Position numbers and translations under genes: made by a program
Shown: piece by piece, positions 60,364-64,000 of the stretch
Numbering within the stretch: position 1 is the stretch's first letter
How the letters are laid out: every line of letters starts with the position of its first letter
The notes under the pieces: model-generated
What the model was told of the DNA's origin: nothing
Seen by the model: the letters and a program-made list of their open reading frames with translations, nothing else
The model's database searches: none
NCBI GenBank assembly: GCA_036227345.1
Contig: CP109468.1
Location: 2,914,001-2,978,000 of the forward strand
Direction of reading: 5' to 3'
DNA: 64,000 nt
Source of the DNA: Streptomyces sp. NBC_01463
GTDB lineage: Bacteria; Actinomycetota; Actinomycetes; Streptomycetales; Streptomycetaceae

Positions 60364-60828
60364 TCAGGCCTCGGTGTCCGCGTCGGGCGACGTCGTGCCC
60401 GGCCTGCGGATGCCGAGGGCCTCGATGGTCGCCGGCCTGGCCAGCTGGTAGAGCGCGGTCAGGGACACCACCGCGAGGACGATCCCGGCCGGGATCAGCG
60501 CACCGTGGGACCGCAGCAGCGTCCAGGCGACCGGCAGCGCGATGATCTGGGTGATGAGCGCCGGTCCGCGGCTCCAGCTGCGCCGCAGCAGCAGGCCGCG
60601 GGCGGCGAACAGCGGGATCAGGCCGAGCGCGATCACCGTCAGACCGCCCATCTCCGCCTGCGTCGGGCTGTCGGGGCGGCCGAGCAGCCCCATGACCAGC
60701 ATGTAGACACCACCGATGACGAGGGCCGCAGCTTCGAGGGCGTTGAGTCCGGCCACGAGCGTGATCCTGGCCGGCTTCGGCGGTTCGGCCGAGGGCATCG
60801 ACGAGGGCGCGTTCTGCTGAGTACTCAC
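60364..60828 (-). CDS. four-helix membrane protein
   Basis: 154 residues from GTG 60828; longer frames upstream are unlikely and the next in-frame ATG would be at 60798. Four hydrophobic segments (about 24-46, 60-80, 85-105, 110-130) and a polar C-terminus. No domain of known function. It is conserved beside sigH in streptomycetes. Convergent with the sigma gene and divergent from the lipid kinase gene. Confidence 0.75.
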   Translation of the reverse strand: MSTQQNAPSSMPSAEPPKPARITLVAGLNALEAAALVIGGVYMLVMGLLGRPDSPTQAEMGGLTVIALGLIPLFAARGLLLRRSWSRGPALITQIIALPVAWTLLRSHGALIPAGIVLAVVSLTALYQLARPATIEALGIRRPGTTSPDADTEA

Positions 60829-60990
60829 CCTTGCAGGTTGGCATCCCCGGCACCCGAAAGCGAAGCCGGGGTCGGAACACCGTCGGACCGCCCCCGCCGG
60901 GGCGCCGTATCGCGCCCGCCCCGTCACTCACCGTGAGGGTCACCGGGCAGGACTTCAGGCCGATACCTCGCGGTAGGTAGTCTGGCGGTC

Positions 60991-61959
60991 ATGCGCGCAC
61001 TTCTTGTGGTCAATCCAGCTGCCACCACCACCAGCGCGCGGACCCGTGACGTGCTCATTCACGCACTGGCCAGCGAGATGAAGATCGAGGCCGTCACCAC
61101 GGAGTACCGCGGACACGCCCGCGACCTGGGACGACGGGCGGCCGACAGCGACGACATCGATCTCGTGGTGGCGCTCGGCGGCGACGGCACGGTCAACGAG
61201 GTCGTGAACGGGCTGCTCCACCGCGGCCCCGACATCGACAACCTGCCGAAACTCGCCGTGGTGCCCGGCGGCTCCACCAACGTCTTCGCGCGCGCCCTCG
61301 GCCTGCCCAATGACGCGGTGGAGGCGACCGGCGCCATTCTGGACGCGCTGGCCAACCGCACGGAGCGCACCGTGGGCCTCGGCCTGGCGGCCGGCACCCC
61401 CGGCACGGAGGACGAATCCGTCCCGGAGCGCTGGTTCACCTTCTGTGCCGGACTGGGATTCGACGCCGGAGTGATCGGCCGGGTCGAACAGCGGCGCGAG
61501 CGCGGCAAGCGGTCGACCCATGCCCTGTACGTACGCCAGGTGCTCCGCCAGTTCCTGGAGGAACCGCACCGGCGGCACGGCACGATCACGCTGGAGGTGC
61601 CAGGCCAGGACCCGGTCACCGATCTCGCGCTGTCCATAATCTGCAACACCGCCCCCTGGACCTATCTGGGGAACCGTCCGATGTACGCCTCCCCGAAGGC
61701 GTCGTTCGACACCGCCCTGGACGTCCTCGGCCTGCAACGACTGTCGACCGCGGCCGTCACCCGGTATGCCACCCAGCTGCTCACTTCGAGCCCGGAAAAG
61801 GGTCCACACGGCAAGCACGCGGTTTCACTGCATGACCTCACGGACTTCACCTTGCATTCAAAGGCTCCACTGCCCTTCCAGATGGACGGTGACCACCTGG
61901 GGCTGCGTACGAGTGTGACGTTCACAGGCGTACGCCGTGCACTGCGTGTGATTGTGTGA
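60991..61959 (+). CDS. diacylglycerol kinase family lipid kinase
   Basis: 322 residues. Catalytic-domain marker GGDGTVNEVVNGL near residue 58-70, NPAATTTSA near 8-16, and PGGSTNVFARALG near 93-105. Transfers phosphate to a lipid alcohol (diacylglycerol, ceramide- or sphingosine-like lipids). Membrane-associated, without predicted helices. The substrate is not decided. Confidence 0.88.
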   Translation: MRALLVVNPAATTTSARTRDVLIHALASEMKIEAVTTEYRGHARDLGRRAADSDDIDLVVALGGDGTVNEVVNGLLHRGPDIDNLPKLAVVPGGSTNVFARALGLPNDAVEATGAILDALANRTERTVGLGLAAGTPGTEDESVPERWFTFCAGLGFDAGVIGRVEQRRERGKRSTHALYVRQVLRQFLEEPHRRHGTITLEVPGQDPVTDLALSIICNTAPWTYLGNRPMYASPKASFDTALDVLGLQRLSTAAVTRYATQLLTSSPEKGPHGKHAVSLHDLTDFTLHSKAPLPFQMDGDHLGLRTSVTFTGVRRALRVIV

Positions 61960-62279
61960 GCGGAAGGGACCAAAGTCCTTTAACTCGAACGTTTGGACTG
62001 GCTTCCACCCTCTAGAAGTACGGCTGTGACCTAGCCGACACCGAGGAATCAAAAAAAACTTTCCGGAAGGGGTTGTATCCGTCGCCGAGGTTTGCGAATC
62101 TCTACATGGCGATCGGGACGGCCCGCAACAACGGCCTCCACTGAAAGCCAGAACCCCTCCTCACCGCACAGGACCACAACCAGTTCATCTGGGCGTCGGC
62201 CCGACTCGTACGGGGGGATTCGTGAAAGCGTTCACATTCACAAGCAACAGGTACGTAATACCAAGGAGAGGTAGCAGCC
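61960..62279. promoter_or_regulatory. long upstream region of wblE
   Basis: 320 bp with no supportable gene. It includes a run of eight A at 62050-62057 (rare at this GC), the hairpin GTGAA/TTCAC (62222-62235) near the ribosome-binding site, and a CGGCT/AGCCG stem near 62022-62040. It probably contains several promoters and a long 5' UTR for wblE. Confidence 0.5.
62222..62235 (+). promoter_or_regulatory. short hairpin in the wblE leader
   Basis: GTGAA (62222-62226), loop AGCG, TTCAC (62231-62235), 45 bp before the wblE start codon and followed by a second TCAC. May be an RNA hairpin or a DNA half-site pair. Confidence 0.35.
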
Positions 62280-62537
62280 ATGGACTGGCGTCACAACGCC
62301 GTTTGTCGTGAGGAAGACCCGGAGCTGTTCTTCCCCATCGGCAACACCGGTCCTGCGCTGCTGCAGATCGAGGAAGCCAAGGCCGTCTGCCGTCGCTGCC
62401 CCGTCATGGAGCAGTGCCTGCAGTGGGCGCTCGAGTCCGGCCAGGACTCCGGCGTCTGGGGTGGCCTCAGCGAGGACGAGCGCCGCGCAATGAAGCGCCG
62501 CGCCGCTCGCAACCGGGCGCGTAACGCCAGCGCCTGA
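62280..62537 (+). CDS. wblE: WhiB-family [4Fe-4S] regulator WblE
   Basis: 85 residues. The four cluster-ligating Cys are at 9, 37, 40 and 46 (C-x27-C-x2-C-x5-C), followed by the GVWGG turn and a basic C-terminal KRRAARNRARN for DNA binding. It closely matches S. coelicolor WblE and M. tuberculosis WhiB1. It binds the vegetative sigma factor and acts as an NO-sensitive transcription regulator in mycobacteria. AGGAGAGG lies upstream. Confidence 0.96.
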   Translation: MDWRHNAVCREEDPELFFPIGNTGPALLQIEEAKAVCRRCPVMEQCLQWALESGQDSGVWGGLSEDERRAMKRRAARNRARNASA

Positions 62538-62643
62538 CCGACGCCACCGCTACGAACCTCAGCCAGGCGGCGCGTACAGAGCGTACGCATCACCCCGCCC
62601 CCCGAGTCGCAGCGCGCAGTACCCCCGAAGCGCATGCTTGACC

Positions 62644-62681
62644 AGAGAGCCCGGACCGTTCACCCACGGTCCGGGCTCTCT
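62644..62681. terminator. 16-bp stem terminator after wblE
   Basis: AGAGAGCCCGGACCGT (62644-62659) and ACGGTCCGGGCTCTCT (62666-62681) pair perfectly with loop TCACCC. It separates wblE from the convergent kinase gene. Confidence 0.85.
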
Positions 62682-62716
62682 GCTGTGCGCACGTGCTACT
62701 TGGCGGCGCCCTCGTT

Positions 62717-64000
62717 CTACTTGTCGGCGCTGACCGGGATGTCGAGGACGACCTGCGTACCGCGCTCGGGTGCGGGCACCATGCCGAACGTCCCGCTCAA
62801 CTCGCCCTCCACCAGCGTCCGCACGATCTGGAGCCCCAGATTGCCGGCGCGCTGCGGGTCGAATCCCTCGGGCAGACCGCAGCCGTCGTCCTGAACGGTG
62901 ATCAGCAGCCGGCCCTCGGTGGGCGAGCCGCCCCGCACCGCGGAGACCTCGACCGTGCCGGACTCGGCGACCGAGAAGGCGTGTTCCAGGGCGTTCTGCA
63001 GGACCTCGGTGAGGACCATCGCCAGCGGGGTGGCCACCTCGGCGTCGAGGATGCCGAAGCGCCCCGTCCGGCGGCAGGTGACCTTGCCCGGTGAGATCTC
63101 GGCGACCATCGCGATCACCCGGTCGGCGATCTCGTCGAACTCCACCCGCTCGTCCAGATTCTGGGACAGCGTCTCATGGACGATGGCGATCGAACCGACG
63201 CGCCGCACCGCCTCGTTGAGCGCCTCGCGGCCCTGCGGGGAGTCCATCCGGCGGGCCTGGAGGCGCAACAGGGCTGCCACCGTCTGAAGGTTGTTCTTCA
63301 CCCGGTGGTGGATCTCCCGGATGGTGGCGTCCTTGGTGATCAACTCGCGCTCCCGGCGGCGCAGTTCCGTGACGTCACGCAGCAGGACCAGCGAGCCGAT
63401 GCGGACGCCCTTGGGCTTCAGCGGGATCGCCCGGAGCTGGATCACCCCGCCCGCGCACTCCACCTCGAACTCACGGGGGGCGTAGCCGCTGGCGAGTTTG
63501 ACGAGTGCCTCGTCCACCGGGCCGCGGGAGGGCGCCAGTTCCGCGGTGATCCCGCCGAGGTGCTGTCCGACCAGGTCGGACGCGAGGCCGAGGCGGTGGT
63601 ACGCGGAGAGGCCGTTGGGGCTGGCGTACTGGACGACGCCGTCCGCGTCGAGCCGGACCAGCCCGTCGCCGACCCGGGGCGAGGCGTCCATGTCGACCTG
63701 CTGGCCGGGGAACGGGAAGGACCCGGCGGCGATCATCTGGGCCAGGTCGGAGGCCGACTGGAGGTAGGTCAGCTCCAGCCGGGACGGGGTGCGGACGGTG
63801 AGGAGGTTGGTGTTGCGGGCGATCACCCCCAGCACGCGGCCCTCCCTGCGTACGGGGATCGACTCGACCCGTACGGGCACCTCCTCGCGCCACTCCGGGT
63901 CGCCCTCGCGCACGATCCGGCCCTCGTCCAGCGCCGCGTCCAGCAGCGGCCGGCGGCCGCGCGGGACCAGGTGGCCGACCATGTCGTCCTGGTAGGAGGT
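62717..64000 (-). CDS. PdtaS-like cytoplasmic sensor histidine kinase (N-terminus outside window)
   Basis: At least 427 residues; the frame stays open to the window end. Order: part of a GAF-like domain, PAS domain, then HisKA_2 dimerisation with REIHHRVKNNLQTVAALLRLQARR in parts (residues 245-268), then HATPase with LQNALEHAF and DDGCGLPE and NLGLQIV. The HHRVKNN box is diagnostic of the HWE/HisKA_2 class. It is adjacent to wblE just as pdtaS lies beside whiB1 in M. tuberculosis (Rv3220c/Rv3219), whose partner PdtaR is an RNA-binding antiterminator. No membrane helix. Confidence 0.92.
   Translation of the reverse strand, partial: TSYQDDMVGHLVPRGRRPLLDAALDEGRIVREGDPEWREEVPVRVESIPVRREGRVLGVIARNTNLLTVRTPSRLELTYLQSASDLAQMIAAGSFPFPGQQVDMDASPRVGDGLVRLDADGVVQYASPNGLSAYHRLGLASDLVGQHLGGITAELAPSRGPVDEALVKLASGYAPREFEVECAGGVIQLRAIPLKPKGVRIGSLVLLRDVTELRRRERELITKDATIREIHHRVKNNLQTVAALLRLQARRMDSPQGREALNEAVRRVGSIAIVHETLSQNLDERVEFDEIADRVIAMVAEISPGKVTCRRTGRFGILDAEVATPLAMVLTEVLQNALEHAFSVAESGTVEVSAVRGGSPTEGRLLITVQDDGCGLPEGFDPQRAGNLGLQIVRTLVEGELSGTFGMVPAPERGTQVVLDIPVSADK

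Overview
The window is high-GC actinobacterial chromosome and almost certainly Streptomyces. Codon third positions are strongly G/C, GTG and TTG starts are common, and genes are often coupled by ATGA or GTGA overlaps. Several blocks are classic Streptomyces neighbourhoods: a conservon (cvnABCD), lon with a HAIR element, the 2-oxoglutarate dehydrogenase fusion, sodX/sodN, an EshA-type encapsulin, the anti-sigma/SigH operon, and wblE next to a PdtaS-like kinase. From lon onward the order resembles the S. coelicolor SCO5285 to SCO5239 stretch, run in the same sense. That comparison is from memory, not from a search. No rRNA, tRNA, IS element, prophage or CRISPR array was seen.

Layout. 1-4.9 kb (minus): conservon cvnA-B-C-D followed by the start of a flavin monooxygenase. 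5.2-8.6 kb: PP2C-like protein, MarR regulator, secreted GH25 muramidase, deacetylase-like lipoprotein. 8.7-12.8 kb: Lon, a cysteine hydrolase and a GNAT protein. 12.9-17.1 kb: a five-gene operon of ECF sigma factor, zinc-finger anti-sigma factor, ABC ATPase and two membrane proteins. 17.2-24.3 kb: a spermidine-synthase-like protein, a two-component system, the 2-oxoglutarate dehydrogenase fusion and a DUF6104 protein. 24.4-29.1 kb: DUF4097-PadR operon, HTH plus Clp-N pair with tandem operators, and a medium-chain reductase. 29.3-35.0 kb: malic enzyme, a polar amino acid ABC importer, and a SigE-type sigma factor with a membrane partner.

35.2-51.8 kb is more mixed: methyltransferase, CGNR regulator, nickel SOD and its maturation peptidase, Nudix hydrolase, serine hydrolases, TetR/MFS pair, nucleotidyltransferase, NAD-binding proteins, an LPDTG-anchored surface protein, snapalysin with its divergent LysR regulator, and a GntR/DUF1648 pair. 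52.3-54.9 kb is the most distinctive locus: a family 2B encapsulin shell protein carrying a cyclic-nucleotide-binding domain, followed by a polyprenyl diphosphate synthase, its probable cargo. 55.3-64 kb holds an amidase, a PLP enzyme, a CPA1 antiporter, a UBP zinc finger, the anti-sigma/SigH operon, a lipid kinase, wblE and a PdtaS-type kinase that runs off the end.

Taken together, much of the window concerns stress sensing and development (conservon, SigH, WblE, HspR-controlled Lon, SodN, three sigma/anti-sigma sets) alongside central carbon metabolism (OdhA-type dehydrogenase, malic enzyme). Several palindromes beside regulator genes are reported as candidate operators. These are read directly from the sequence, but their function is inference.
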